DNA from: Bacteroidales bacterium
GTDB taxonomy: Bacteria > Bacteroidota > Bacteroidia > Bacteroidales > UBA932
Reading direction: 5' to 3'
Length of the DNA stretch: 64,000 nt
NCBI GenBank assembly: GCA_017471045.1
Contig: JAFUWZ010000011.1
Location: forward strand, 62,001 to 126,000
The notes under the pieces were generated by a model. That model did no database searches, had not been told where the DNA came from, and saw only the letters and a program-made list of their open reading frames with translations. Position 1 is the first letter of the stretch. Every line of letters begins with the position of its first letter. Shown here in pieces: positions 41,851 to 52,054 of this stretch. The translations under genes and the position numbers were made by a program.

Positions 41851-42795
41851 ATGGAACACAGCGGCATCGCAACCGTCGTCAAGAACGCAGGCAGCCAGTA
41901 CCTGCTCAGCGCCCTCCCGGAATGGAATCTCATCCCGGCGGTGCTGCGCGGCCGGATCCGGCTCAAGGGCGGCGTCGCGACCAACCCCGTGGCGGTCGGC
42001 GACCGGGTCCGCTATGCCTGCGAGGGAGAGCCGACGCCCGCACACCCCGCCACGATCACGGAGGTGCTGCCGCGCAAGAATTATGTGATCCGCCGCTCCA
42101 CCAACCTCTCGCGCCAGGCCCACGTCATCGCAGCCAACGTCGATGCGGCTTTCCTGATCGTCTCGCTCTATTTCCCGGAGATCAAGCTCCCCTTCCTGGA
42201 CCGGCTGCTCGTGACCTGCGAGGTGTATGGCGTGCCGGCCACGCTGGTGCTCAACAAGGTGGACCTCTACCGCGACGAGGCGCCGGAACAGATGGCCGCC
42301 TTCCGGCGCATCTATGAGAGCGCGGGCTACCGCGTGATCGAGACATCCACCGTCACCGGCGAGGGCGTGGAAACGCTGCGTGCGGCTTGCCGGAGCAAGG
42401 TCTGCCTGCTCTCCGGCGAATCGGGGGTCGGCAAGTCGAGCCTGATCCGCGCCCTCGATCCGGAGCTCGACCCCAAGGTCGGCGAAATCTCGGAGGTGCA
42501 TCTCCAGGGCAAGCACACCACGTCCCTCTACGAGATGTACCGCACGCAGGACGGCGCTTTCCTGATCGACACGCCCGGCCTGCGCGGCTTCGGTCTCGTG
42601 GACCTGAAGAAGGAAGAGATCGCCCTCTATTTCCCCGAGATGCTGAAGGCATCCCGGGAATGCCGCTTCACCCCCTGCACGCACACCCACGAGCCCGGCT
42701 GCGCCGTCAAGGACGCCGTCGGGGCCGGTACGATCAGCGTCGAGCGTTACAACTCGTACCTGGGTATGCTCGAAGAAGATACCAAGTTCCGCTAG
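41851..42795 (+). CDS. rsgA: Ribosome small-subunit GTPase RsgA
   Basis: A 314-residue circularly permuted GTPase that checks 30S subunit maturation. An OB-fold N-terminus (VAVGDRVRYACEG) is followed by the permuted G motifs: LVLNKVDLYRDE (G4) first, then GESGVGKSSLIRAL (G1) and FLIDTPGLRGFGLVDL (G3). The zinc motif is C-x7-TPCTHTHEPGC-type (RECRFTPCTHTHEPGCAV). Length is normal. The MATE gene begins at the base after its stop. The promoter's -7 element ends 6 bases before the ATG. Confidence 0.95.
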   Translation: MEHSGIATVVKNAGSQYLLSALPEWNLIPAVLRGRIRLKGGVATNPVAVGDRVRYACEGEPTPAHPATITEVLPRKNYVIRRSTNLSRQAHVIAANVDAAFLIVSLYFPEIKLPFLDRLLVTCEVYGVPATLVLNKVDLYRDEAPEQMAAFRRIYESAGYRVIETSTVTGEGVETLRAACRSKVCLLSGESGVGKSSLIRALDPELDPKVGEISEVHLQGKHTTSLYEMYRTQDGAFLIDTPGLRGFGLVDLKKEEIALYFPEMLKASRECRFTPCTHTHEPGCAVKDAVGAGTISVERYNSYLGMLEEDTKFR

Positions 42796-44208
42796 ATGAA
42801 CGCGCTCAACAAGGAGATCCTCCGCCTGGCGATCCCCAGCATCCTCGCCGGCCTCACCGTGCCCCTGGTAGGCATGGTGGACATTGCCGTCGCCGGCCAC
42901 CTGCAGGGAACCGGGGGCGCGGCCGCCTTTATCGGCGGCATCTCCGTCGGATCGATGCTCTTCGACCTGCTGTACTGGAATTTCTCCTTTCTGCGCGCCG
43001 GCACCGGAGGCCTCACCGCACAGGCTTTCGGCCGGAACAATCCGAAGGAATGCGCCCGCCTGCTGACGCGCGGGGTGGGATTGTCCCTCGCGATCGCCCT
43101 GCTGGTCCTCGCGATCCAGTGGCCTTTCGTCCAGCTGGCCTTCCTGGTCGTGGACGCCTCGGAAGAGGTCCGCGCCCTGGCGCTGCAGTATTTTTTCATC
43201 CGGATCTGGGCGGCTCCCGCCACCCTTTCGCTGATGGCGCTGCGGGGCTGGTTCATCGGCATGCAGGATTCGGTCAGTTCGATGCTGACCGACCTGGTGG
43301 TCAACGGGACCAACATCCTGCTGAGCATCCTCCTGGCCCTGGGGGCCGGGGCCTGGCCCGGCCTGGGATTCAAGGGCGTCGCGCTCGGCACCCTGATCGG
43401 ACAATACACCGGCCTGCTCTTTGCCGCCCTGACCATCCTTGTCAAATACCGCTCCCTTTTCGGCGGATTCACACGCGATGACGTCCGGACGGCCTTCCTG
43501 GGCCGGGAAATCCGCCGCTTCTTCTCGCTCAATACGGACCTGTTTTTCCGCTCGCTGGCGCTCACGGCGATTTATATCGGATTCACGACCCTCTCCGCCC
43601 ATTACGGCGACATGACCCTGGCCGCGGGTGCCATCCTGATGAAACTGTTGATGGTCTTCTCCTTCTTTACGGACGGTTTCGCCTACGCCGGACAGGCCCT
43701 GGTCGGCAAGTTCATCGGGATGGGATCCCACGAGATGACGCGCAAGTCCGTCCGTTGCGTCTTCGCTTGGAGCATGGTGATTGCCGTAGGATTCATCTTC
43801 ATCTACCAGTTCGGCGGGATGCAGATGCTTCGGATCATGACCTCGGACGGGAGCGTCGTGGAGGCCTGCCGGCCTTACCTCCCCTGGTTGATCCTGATGC
43901 CGCCGCTGGGCTGCGCGGCCTTTACCTGGGACGGAATCTACGAGGGAGCCACCTCATCCCGGCCCGTCCGGAATGCAATGCTGGGGGCCATGGCGGGTTT
44001 CTATCTGACCTGGTGGCTGCTCAAGGCCCTCTGCCTGCCGGTGGAGGGAGCCTCCATCGATCCGCTGACCCTGGGCGGGGCTGCGCTCCACCTGCTGATG
44101 GCCGCTTATTTCATCCACTTGCTCGTCCGCACCGTCTGGCTCTCGGTCCTCTACCGCCGCTCCATCCTCGATCAGCCTTTTACGCGATATAGCTCGTCAG
44201 AAGTTTGA
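42796..44208 (+). CDS. MATE family efflux transporter (DinF-like)
   Basis: A 470-residue membrane protein with about 12 hydrophobic segments in two halves. The start is MNALNKEILRLAIPSILAGL, immediately after the rsgA stop. Typical features are the conserved TVPLVGMVDIAVAGHL near residue 22, GTGGLTAQAFGRNNPKECAR, a long second half opening with FLGREIRRFFSLNTDL and the Pro-rich LPWLILMPPLGCAAFTWDGI. It exports drugs or other cations with Na+ or H+. Its last 29 bases overlap manA in convergent orientation. Confidence 0.9.
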   Translation: MNALNKEILRLAIPSILAGLTVPLVGMVDIAVAGHLQGTGGAAAFIGGISVGSMLFDLLYWNFSFLRAGTGGLTAQAFGRNNPKECARLLTRGVGLSLAIALLVLAIQWPFVQLAFLVVDASEEVRALALQYFFIRIWAAPATLSLMALRGWFIGMQDSVSSMLTDLVVNGTNILLSILLALGAGAWPGLGFKGVALGTLIGQYTGLLFAALTILVKYRSLFGGFTRDDVRTAFLGREIRRFFSLNTDLFFRSLALTAIYIGFTTLSAHYGDMTLAAGAILMKLLMVFSFFTDGFAYAGQALVGKFIGMGSHEMTRKSVRCVFAWSMVIAVGFIFIYQFGGMQMLRIMTSDGSVVEACRPYLPWLILMPPLGCAAFTWDGIYEGATSSRPVRNAMLGAMAGFYLTWWLLKALCLPVEGASIDPLTLGGAALHLLMAAYFIHLLVRTVWLSVLYRRSILDQPFTRYSSSEV

Positions 44209-45217
44209 CCTGCGCGTCCGGGACGAATTCCAGGGCCTCAACGCAGGCGGGGACCAGGACCGTCTCTCCCTGACGGATGGGCATCTCGACAAGCTGCGGA
44301 GCCTCCAGCGCCTTGGCGCGGCGCGTGAAACCGAAGGCCTTCTTTTCCCGCAGCGGAGCGGGTTCGACACAGCGCAGCACGCCGCTGCCCTCCACACAGA
44401 TGACCGTCAGGAAGGAGTCGATGTTGTGCAGGTCCTTCACGTACGGCTCCGTCAGGTCATAGAGCGAAGTCGTGAAATAGGGGCAACGCACCAGGATGCT
44501 CTCCTGGTTCTGCGCCTTCTGGTAGAAGGTCCGGTAGTCCGGCCGCACCGAATAATCGATGGCGTCTTTCGCCAGCTCCGTATGCAGTTCGCGCGGCTTG
44601 CCGTCCAGACCCGGCCGGCCATAGTCATAGATGCGGTAGGTGATGTCCGACGTCTGCTGGATCTCGGCCACGAAGCAGCCGGCGCCGATCGCATGGATGC
44701 GCCCGGCCGGGATGAAAAACACATCGCCCGGCGCCACCGGGTAGTCGCACAGCACGTCCGTGATCGTACCCTCGGCGACCCGCGTGACATATTCCTCGGG
44801 ACCGATCCGCTTCGACAGGCCCGACATCAGATGCGCGCCCTCGGAGGCTCCGACGACGTACCACATCTCCGTCTTGCCCTTCGAACCGTCGTGCCGGACA
44901 GAAGCGAGCTTGTCATCCGGATGCACCTGGATGCTCAGGTCCGACTGCGCGTCGATGAACTTGATGAGCAGCGGGAATTCGGTCCCCGTCCGCTCGTACA
45001 CCTTCGTTCCGAGGAGCCATTCCTTGCGCTCCGCGCAGAGTTCGGTGACGGTCTTGCCGTCGAATTCACCGCCGTCGATGACGGACTCGTGGCCCTTGAC
45101 GCCGGACAGCTCCCAACTCTCGCCGATGTGCTCCTGCTCCGTCTGGATGCCCTTGAACGGGGCGATCTTTTCCCCGCCCCAGACCACGGTCTTGAGATAA
45201 GGCTTGAACTTGTACAT
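44180..45217 (-). CDS. manA: Class I mannose-6-phosphate isomerase
   Basis: A 345-residue cupin enzyme converting mannose-6-phosphate and fructose-6-phosphate. Zinc-site motifs are LSIQVHPDDKLASVRHDGSK, KTEMWYVVGASEGAHLM and GRIHAIGAGCFVAEIQQTSD, with the opening YLKTVVWGGEKIAPFKGI at residues 7-24. It could channel mannose released by the GH92/GH125 enzymes into glycolysis, or supply GDP-mannose in reverse. It begins 6 bases downstream of gpmI and overlaps the MATE gene tail by 29 bases. Confidence 0.92.
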   Translation of the reverse strand: MYKFKPYLKTVVWGGEKIAPFKGIQTEQEHIGESWELSGVKGHESVIDGGEFDGKTVTELCAERKEWLLGTKVYERTGTEFPLLIKFIDAQSDLSIQVHPDDKLASVRHDGSKGKTEMWYVVGASEGAHLMSGLSKRIGPEEYVTRVAEGTITDVLCDYPVAPGDVFFIPAGRIHAIGAGCFVAEIQQTSDITYRIYDYGRPGLDGKPRELHTELAKDAIDYSVRPDYRTFYQKAQNQESILVRCPYFTTSLYDLTEPYVKDLHNIDSFLTVICVEGSGVLRCVEPAPLREKKAFGFTRRAKALEAPQLVEMPIRQGETVLVPACVEALEFVPDAQVKLLTSYIA

Positions 45218-45223
45218 GGGGAC

Positions 45224-46747
<1,524 letters not shown>

Positions 46748-46781
46748 ATCTGTTTGCTTTGTTTTGACTTTTTCAATCTTG

Positions 46782-46832
46782 CAAATTTAGTAATAATCCG
46801 CGAGGAATTGAACAAACATCTTGCTACCTTTG
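46782..46832. promoter_or_regulatory. Divergent -7 elements of gpmI and rnr
   Basis: The minus strand has TAAATTTG (46789 to 46782), 34 bases before the gpmI ATG. The plus strand has TACCTTTG (46825-46832), 36 bases before the chosen rnr ATG. Both match TAnnTTTG. Confidence 0.55.
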
Positions 46833-46868
46833 CAGGGGGAAACGAACCAGACCTCCCTCTCCAGCCGA

Positions 46869-49091
46869 ATGAGCAGAAAAAGCAGCCGCAACAAAGGCGG
46901 CAATTCCAGGAACAGCCACCACAGCGCCCGTCACAAGGCTTCCAAAACCTATCCCGAATACACCGGCCGGGTCCAGATGACCCGCGAAGGTTTCGTCTTC
47001 GTCATCGTCGAAGGCATGGACGACGACATCTTCGTCAAGGCATCCAAGACCCGCCAGGCCCTCAACGGGGACACTGTCATCGTCGCCGTGACCCGCGAAG
47101 GCGGACGCGAGCGCCGCAAGGAAGGCGAAATCGTCAAGATCGTCGAGCGCTCGAAGCGCCCCTTCGTCGGCGTCTTCCATACGGTCGGCGCACAGGCCTG
47201 GGTCCTGATGCAGAGCAAGTCGATGCCCTACGACATCGAAGTGGACGCGGAGGAAGCCGCCGCCCTCGGCGCGCAACGCGGGATGAAAGTCGCCGCCGTC
47301 GTGGACAGCTGGAACCGGAACGATCCAGCCCCCCACGGCCACCTCGTGGATGTGCTCGGTATGCCCGGCGAGAACGAGACGGAGATGCACGCCATCCTTG
47401 CCGAATTCGGCCTCCCCTACCGCTTCGAGAAAAGCGTCAACGACGAGGCCGAGGCCATCCCGGACAAGATCACGCCCGAGGACCTCAAGGGCCGCAAGGA
47501 CTTCCGGGACACCCTGACCTTCACCATTGATCCGGCCGACGCCAAGGACTACGATGACGCGCTGTCCTTCAAGGTCTTGAACAATGGAAACTTCGAGATC
47601 GGCGTCCATATCGCGGACGTCTCCTGGTACGTCAGGCCCGGCACCCTGGTGGACAAGGAAGCCCAATACCGCGGCACTTCGGTCTATCTGGTGGACCGGA
47701 CCGTCCCGATGCTTCCCGAGAAACTCTGCAACAACCTCTGCTCCCTGCGACCGGACACGGACAAACTCACATTCTCCGCCGTCTTCGAGATCAGCCCGAA
47801 AGCGGAGATCAAGCGCCGCTGGTTCGGCCGGACCATCATCCGTTCCGACCGCCGTTTCAACTACGAGGAGGTCCAGGCCTTCCTGGTATCCGGAGAGCCG
47901 GCCGACGAGGTCGAGCGCGCCGTCATCGAGATCAACAAAGTGGCCGCGGTCCTGCGGCAGAAGCGATTCGACGCCGGGGCGATCAGTTTCGACCGCCCGG
48001 AGATGAAGGTGATCGTGGACGAGACCGGCAAACCCGTGGACGTGCGCGAAGTCGAGTCCAACGAGTCCCACTGGCTGATCGAGGAGTTCATGCTCCTGGC
48101 GAACCGCAATGTCGCGGAGTGGGTCGCCACCGCCGGAGCGATGAACGGCGTGGTCTCCAAGAAGGCGAAAACCTTCGTCTATCGCACCCATGCGGAGCCC
48201 AACTCGGAGAAAATCGAGAACCTGCGCCGCTTCGCGGGCAATTTCGGCTATGAGATGGGAGAGACCGGGAGTCCGTCCCAGACCGCCCGCTCGCTGACGG
48301 CGCTGCTGGGCTCCGCCAAGGACAAGCCCGAATACCAGGCGATGCAGATGATCGCCTTGCGTTCCATGGCCAAGGCCTCCTATACAACCGACAACATCGG
48401 CCACTACGGCCTCGCGTTCAAGTTCTACACGCACTTCACTTCCCCGATCCGGCGCTACCCGGACCTGATGGTCCACCGGCTGCTGTCCACCTACCTCGCG
48501 GGCGGCGAGAGCCAGAATCTCTCCTACTACGAGGAGCAGGCCAAGCACGCTTCCGAGCGGGAGGTCATCGCTGCCGAGGCGGAGCGTGCCAGCATCAAGT
48601 ACAAGCTCGTGGAGTTCATGCAGGACAAGATCGGGCAGGAGTTCGACGGGGTCGTGTCCGGCGTGACGGAGTGGGGCATGTACGTGGAGATCGAGCCGAC
48701 CAAGGTCGAGGGCATGGTCCCGCTGCGCACCATCCGCTCCGACTACTTCGAGTTTGACGAGGAGCGCTACCGGCTGGTCGGCCGGCGCACCCGCAAGGTC
48801 TATACCCTGGGGGACAAGGTGCGTATCCGGGTCAAGGAGACCAACCTGGAGCAGAAACTGCTGGACTACGAGCTGGTCGAGCCCGAGATTCCCGCTCAGG
48901 CCGGGGATGACGAAGCGGCCGGAAAGGCCGTCAGGGCCGGCCGTAAGAACGTCAGGGCCGGCGCGGCCGGTCACCCTGACGAAGGTCTTTCGCGGGAGCA
49001 GGCCGAGCTGGAAGCCATGACCGAGCGGCCCTTCTACGAGGGCGTCGCCCGTCGGAACAATAAAAAGAAGCCGGCCAGGAAGAAATCCTGA
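46869..49091 (+). CDS. rnr: Ribonuclease R
   Basis: A 740-residue 3'-to-5' exoribonuclease. The start MSRKSSRNKGGNSRNSHHSA is chosen because it gives a basic tail and lies downstream of the -7 element; the frame is open further upstream. Cold-shock-like OB domains come first (GRVQMTREGFVFVIVEGMDD), then the RNB domain with catalytic DPADAKDYDDALSFK, HIADVSWYVRPGT and FTSPIRRYPDLMVHRLLSTY, then an S1 domain (EFDGVVSGVTEWGMYVEI). The C-terminal tail (about 674-740) is low complexity and includes palindromic repeat DNA translated in frame. A hairpin overlaps the stop. Confidence 0.95.
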   Translation: MSRKSSRNKGGNSRNSHHSARHKASKTYPEYTGRVQMTREGFVFVIVEGMDDDIFVKASKTRQALNGDTVIVAVTREGGRERRKEGEIVKIVERSKRPFVGVFHTVGAQAWVLMQSKSMPYDIEVDAEEAAALGAQRGMKVAAVVDSWNRNDPAPHGHLVDVLGMPGENETEMHAILAEFGLPYRFEKSVNDEAEAIPDKITPEDLKGRKDFRDTLTFTIDPADAKDYDDALSFKVLNNGNFEIGVHIADVSWYVRPGTLVDKEAQYRGTSVYLVDRTVPMLPEKLCNNLCSLRPDTDKLTFSAVFEISPKAEIKRRWFGRTIIRSDRRFNYEEVQAFLVSGEPADEVERAVIEINKVAAVLRQKRFDAGAISFDRPEMKVIVDETGKPVDVREVESNESHWLIEEFMLLANRNVAEWVATAGAMNGVVSKKAKTFVYRTHAEPNSEKIENLRRFAGNFGYEMGETGSPSQTARSLTALLGSAKDKPEYQAMQMIALRSMAKASYTTDNIGHYGLAFKFYTHFTSPIRRYPDLMVHRLLSTYLAGGESQNLSYYEEQAKHASEREVIAAEAERASIKYKLVEFMQDKIGQEFDGVVSGVTEWGMYVEIEPTKVEGMVPLRTIRSDYFEFDEERYRLVGRRTRKVYTLGDKVRIRVKETNLEQKLLDYELVEPEIPAQAGDDEAAGKAVRAGRKNVRAGAAGHPDEGLSREQAELEAMTERPFYEGVARRNNKKKPARKKS
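48887..48983. repeat. REP-like palindromic repeats inside the rnr coding sequence
   Basis: Three inverted segments occur in a row: ATTCCCG-CTCAGGC-CGGGGAT (48889-48909), a CGGCC...GGCCG pair (48916-48930), and a long hairpin with arms CGTCAGGG (48950-48957) and CCCTGACG (48974-48981) around CCGGC-gcg-GCCGG. CGTCAGGGCCGGC also occurs as a direct repeat at 48929 and 48950. The phrases resemble widespread bacterial REP/palindromic elements. All are translated in frame. Confidence 0.5.
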
Positions 49092-49097
49092 CCGGCC
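49070..49097 (+). terminator. Hairpin overlapping the rnr stop codon
   Basis: Stem GCCGGCCAGGA/TCCTGACCGGC has one mismatch and a six-base loop (agaaa region). The stop codon TGA is within the right arm. It is followed by ctgattcgttt. The convergent pseudogene on the other strand ends about 40 bases further on. Confidence 0.6.
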
Positions 49098-49136
49098 CTG
49101 ATTCGTTTCATTCCGGGAAGAGGCGGACCCTACCTG

Positions 49137-49536
49137 CTACGGTCTGGCCTTGATCTGTTCCGCATAGATGACCCAGCGTCATCCGTCTTGTAGGTCTCCA
49201 CGGCCGAAGCAGGCACATAGATCGTACAGGAAGTCCCCTCCAACAAATCTTCGCCGGCAGAAGGCATCGGAACCGATCTCCTGTATATTTTCACCGAGAG
49301 CAATAGATGAGAGACTGCTGCAATGATAAAAAGCGCCAGCGGGTACGGCTATCAAACTATGAGGGAGCCGGATAGATTCCAGTTGCTCCCAATTCTGAAA
49401 CTGTCCCTGTTCAATCTCTTCAATCCCCTTAAAATAGACAAACTCATCAAAAAAGGCAAAGGAATCAGTCATCGCGTTTCCATCATCAACCACCCATTCA
49501 AAGAACCCTTCGAAAGCGGTACACTTCGTTGCGCCG
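49137..49536 (-). pseudogene. Decayed BspA-like leucine-rich-repeat (LRR_5) protein, C-terminal part
   Basis: The minus strand encodes LRR_5 repeats in one frame (FEFVYFKGIEEIEQ-type, GQFQNWEQLESIRLPHSL, GAFYHCSSLSSIALGENIQE, IGSDAFC). It continues in a second frame (CTIYVPASAVETYKTDDA at about 49181-49230) and ends in a third (WVIYAEQIKARP, stop at 49137-49139). The last two phrases are the standard BspA ending (IYVPASAVETYKT...W..YA..I). At least two frameshifts and a missing N-terminus show a dead surface-protein gene. Confidence 0.7.
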
Positions 49537-49757
49537 GACCGGGACCTGCAGCAACAGCACCTGCAGCAACAACACACGCAGCGACAGCACCCGCAGAACC
49601 AACGCCCGCATCATCAGCAGTGTGCCGGCAGTTATCTCTCTCCTGCGGCTGCCTGTGCCGGCCAGGGATAATAGCTCAAACCATGGAAGCAGCATTGCGG
49701 GAAGCGGCCGGGGCTTTCATTTCTAAAGAAAAACTACTTCTTTCAAAAAGGAATTCA
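49537..49757. other. Low-complexity intergenic stretch upstream of gdhA
   Basis: Apart from imperfect repeats of the unit GCARCAACAGCACCT (about 49549-49600), I see no gene here. It may be further decayed sequence of the leucine-rich-repeat gene, or an unrelated remnant. The gdhA promoter follows. Confidence 0.4.
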
Positions 49758-49765
49758 TATCTTTG
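49758..49765 (+). promoter_or_regulatory. -7 element of gdhA
   Basis: TATCTTTG matches TAnnTTTG and lies 34 bases before the gdhA ATG. No clear -33 is seen. Confidence 0.55.
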
Positions 49766-49799
49766 TGCACCGTTTTGTAACAATTTGACTGAAACTGAT

Positions 49800-51143
49800 A
49801 TGAAAACAGCTGAAATCATGGCCCGTCTCCAGGCCAAGTACCCCGGCGAAAGCGAGTACCTGCAGGCCGTTCAGGAAGTCCTGGAGTCCGTCGAAGAAGT
49901 CTACAACCAGCATCCCGAGTTTGAGAAAGCCAAGATCGTGGAGCGGATGGTTGAGCCCGACCGCATCTTCACCTTCCGCGTGACCTGGGTGGATGACCAG
50001 GGAGAGGTCCAGACCAACACCGGCTACCGCGTCCAGTTCAACAGCGCGATCGGCCCCTACAAGGGCGGTCTGCGCTTCCACCGCGCCGTGACCCCTTCGA
50101 TACTCAAGTTCCTCGGCTTCGAGCAGACCTTCAAGAACGCGCTGACGACCCTGCCGATGGGCGGCGCCAAGGGCGGCTCCGATTTCGATCCCAAAGGCAA
50201 ATCCAACGAAGAGATCATGCGCTTCTGCCAGGCCTTCATGACCGAGCTTTGGCAGTGCATCGGCCCTGACCAGGATATCCCGGCGGGCGACGTGGGTGTG
50301 GGCGGCCGTGAGATCGGCTACCTCTACGGCATGTACAAGAAGCTGGCCCGCGAGTACAACACCGGCATGCTGACCGGCAAGGGCTCCACCTGGGGCGGCA
50401 GCATCCTGCGTCCGGAGGCGACCGGATTCGGTGCCCTCTATTTCACCCAGGATCTGCTCCACAAGGCGGGAAAGGACATCGCCGGCTGCAAGGTCGCCCT
50501 CTCCGGCTTCGGCAACGTAGCCTGGGGCGCCGCCACCAAGGCCCTCGAACTGGGCGCCAAGGTCGTGGCCATCTCCGGCCCGGACGGCGTCTGCGAGATC
50601 CCGGACGGCATCACGAAGGAGATGATCGACTACATGCTCGTCATGCGTGCCTCCAACCGCGACCGCGTCGAGGACATGGCGACCCGTTTCCCGGGCAAGG
50701 CCTTCTTCACCCCCGGCAAGAAAGCCTGGAGCGTCAAGTGCGACATCGCCCTCCCCTGCGCCTTCCAGAACGAACTCTCCGAGGAAGATGCAAAGGAACT
50801 GAAAGCGAACGGCTGCTGGTGCTGCTGCGAGGTGTCCAACATGGGCTGCCAGCCCGGTGCCATCCACTTCTTCCAGCACAACGGGATGCTCTTCGCGCCC
50901 GGCAAGGCGGTCAACGCCGGCGGCGTGGCGACTTCCGGTCTGGAAATGACCCAAAACGCCTCCCACATCAGCTGGAGCGGCAAGGAGGTCGACGAGAAAC
51001 TGCACTTCATCATGGATTCGATCCACGAGGCCTGCGTCAAATATGGCACGCAGCCCGACGGCACGGTCGACTACGTGAAGGGCGCCAACATCGCCGGCTT
51101 CATGAAGGTCGCCACCGCGATGCTCGAGCAAGGCATCATCTAG
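49800..51143 (+). CDS. gdhA: NADP-type glutamate dehydrogenase
   Basis: A 447-residue hexameric-type glutamate dehydrogenase joining ammonia to 2-oxoglutarate. Motifs are GPYKGGLRFHRAVTPSILKF, the catalytic lysine region LPMGGAKGGSDFDPKGKS, PAGDVGVGGREIGYLYGMYK, the nucleotide-binding VALSGFGNVAWGAATKALE and CEVSNMGCQPGAIHFFQ. Length and the N-terminal MARLQAKYPGESEYLQAVQE match NADP-specific bacterial enzymes. The start is set by family length. Its end overlaps ribF by 8 bases in convergent orientation. Confidence 0.96.
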   Translation: MKTAEIMARLQAKYPGESEYLQAVQEVLESVEEVYNQHPEFEKAKIVERMVEPDRIFTFRVTWVDDQGEVQTNTGYRVQFNSAIGPYKGGLRFHRAVTPSILKFLGFEQTFKNALTTLPMGGAKGGSDFDPKGKSNEEIMRFCQAFMTELWQCIGPDQDIPAGDVGVGGREIGYLYGMYKKLAREYNTGMLTGKGSTWGGSILRPEATGFGALYFTQDLLHKAGKDIAGCKVALSGFGNVAWGAATKALELGAKVVAISGPDGVCEIPDGITKEMIDYMLVMRASNRDRVEDMATRFPGKAFFTPGKKAWSVKCDIALPCAFQNELSEEDAKELKANGCWCCCEVSNMGCQPGAIHFFQHNGMLFAPGKAVNAGGVATSGLEMTQNASHISWSGKEVDEKLHFIMDSIHEACVKYGTQPDGTVDYVKGANIAGFMKVATAMLEQGII

Positions 51144-52044
51144 CGAGGAGGGAAAGGCAGCGGTCGCGGTCGAGAGTCAACTGCTGCCGCAGCTGGGCCA
51201 AGGAACCGAAACGGCGTTCGACGCGGATGCGTTCCAGGAACTCGACACGGATGTCCAGGCCATAGATATCCTCGCTGAAATCAAAGATGTGCGTCTCCAC
51301 CGTACGGACTTTTTCGGACAGGGCCTCCCCTTCCGAAACGCCCGTAACGGTGGGGCGCGTACCGACGTTGGTCATCCCATAGAAGTCTTGAGCCACTGTC
51401 CGCACCCGGCAGAGATAAACCCCGTTTGCCGGCACCTGCTTGAGCGGATCGGAAGCCTGGATATTGGCTGTCGGGAACCCGAGGGTCCGGCCGAGCCGGT
51501 TTCCCTCCACGACGATGCCGGAAAGCGGATAAGCATAACCCAGCATCCGGGACGACCGTAGGACGTCACCCTCTCCCAGCGCCTCCCGGATCTTGGTCGA
51601 ACTGACCGTCACACCGTCCAGGACAAACGGCCCGGTACGGATCACCGTCAGTCCCAGACCCTCTGCGATCCGTGCGATCTGGTCGGTCGTACCGGAATTG
51701 TAGCCGATACGGTTGTCAGGGCCCAACACGATGGTATCGGCCCCGAAACGGCCCATCACCAGCGACGTCAGGTACTCCTGCGTCGTCAGATGGCTGAACT
51801 CCCTGGTGAACGGCACGACTTCGATCCGGTCCACGCCGAGCGAACGCAGCAACGCTTCCTTCTCGGAAGGGGAACTCAACAGGCGCAGCCCGCGCGCCCC
51901 GTTCTGCAGGACATTGCGCGGATGGGGCCAGAAGGTGATGACGACACTGTCCGTGCCCCGCTCCCGCGCGGCACGGACCAATGCGTCAATCACAATCCGG
52001 TGTCCCAGATGGACCCCGTCGAAAAATCCGGTAGCTACGACCAT
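51136..52044 (-). CDS. ribF: Bifunctional riboflavin kinase/FAD synthetase
   Basis: A 302-residue enzyme making FMN and FAD. The N-terminal FAD synthetase part has ATGFFDGVHLGHRIVIDALV with the nucleotide HxGH motif and VVITFWPHPRNVL; IVLGPDNRIGYNSGT and TVSSTKIREAL follow. The C-terminal riboflavin kinase part has GRTLGFPTANIQ, the NGVYLCRVRT strand and GTRPTVTG. ATG is the first codon of a short N-terminus. It begins 10 bases after the glycogen phosphorylase-synthase gene, so it may be the last gene of that operon. Confidence 0.94.
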   Translation of the reverse strand: MVVATGFFDGVHLGHRIVIDALVRAARERGTDSVVITFWPHPRNVLQNGARGLRLLSSPSEKEALLRSLGVDRIEVVPFTREFSHLTTQEYLTSLVMGRFGADTIVLGPDNRIGYNSGTTDQIARIAEGLGLTVIRTGPFVLDGVTVSSTKIREALGEGDVLRSSRMLGYAYPLSGIVVEGNRLGRTLGFPTANIQASDPLKQVPANGVYLCRVRTVAQDFYGMTNVGTRPTVTGVSEGEALSEKVRTVETHIFDFSEDIYGLDIRVEFLERIRVERRFGSLAQLRQQLTLDRDRCLSLLAR

Positions 52045-52054
52045 CTCACTGGGA

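Noticed and set aside
49549..49600. CRISPR-like or tandem repeat (GCARCAACAGCACCT)
   Set aside because: The units are short, imperfect and contiguous, with no spacers; no true array or cas gene is present.
49323..49799. Extension of gdhA to a 606-residue protein
   Set aside because: The added N-terminus is antisense to the leucine-rich-repeat remnant and its promoter lies at 49758. GDH length is normal from 49800.
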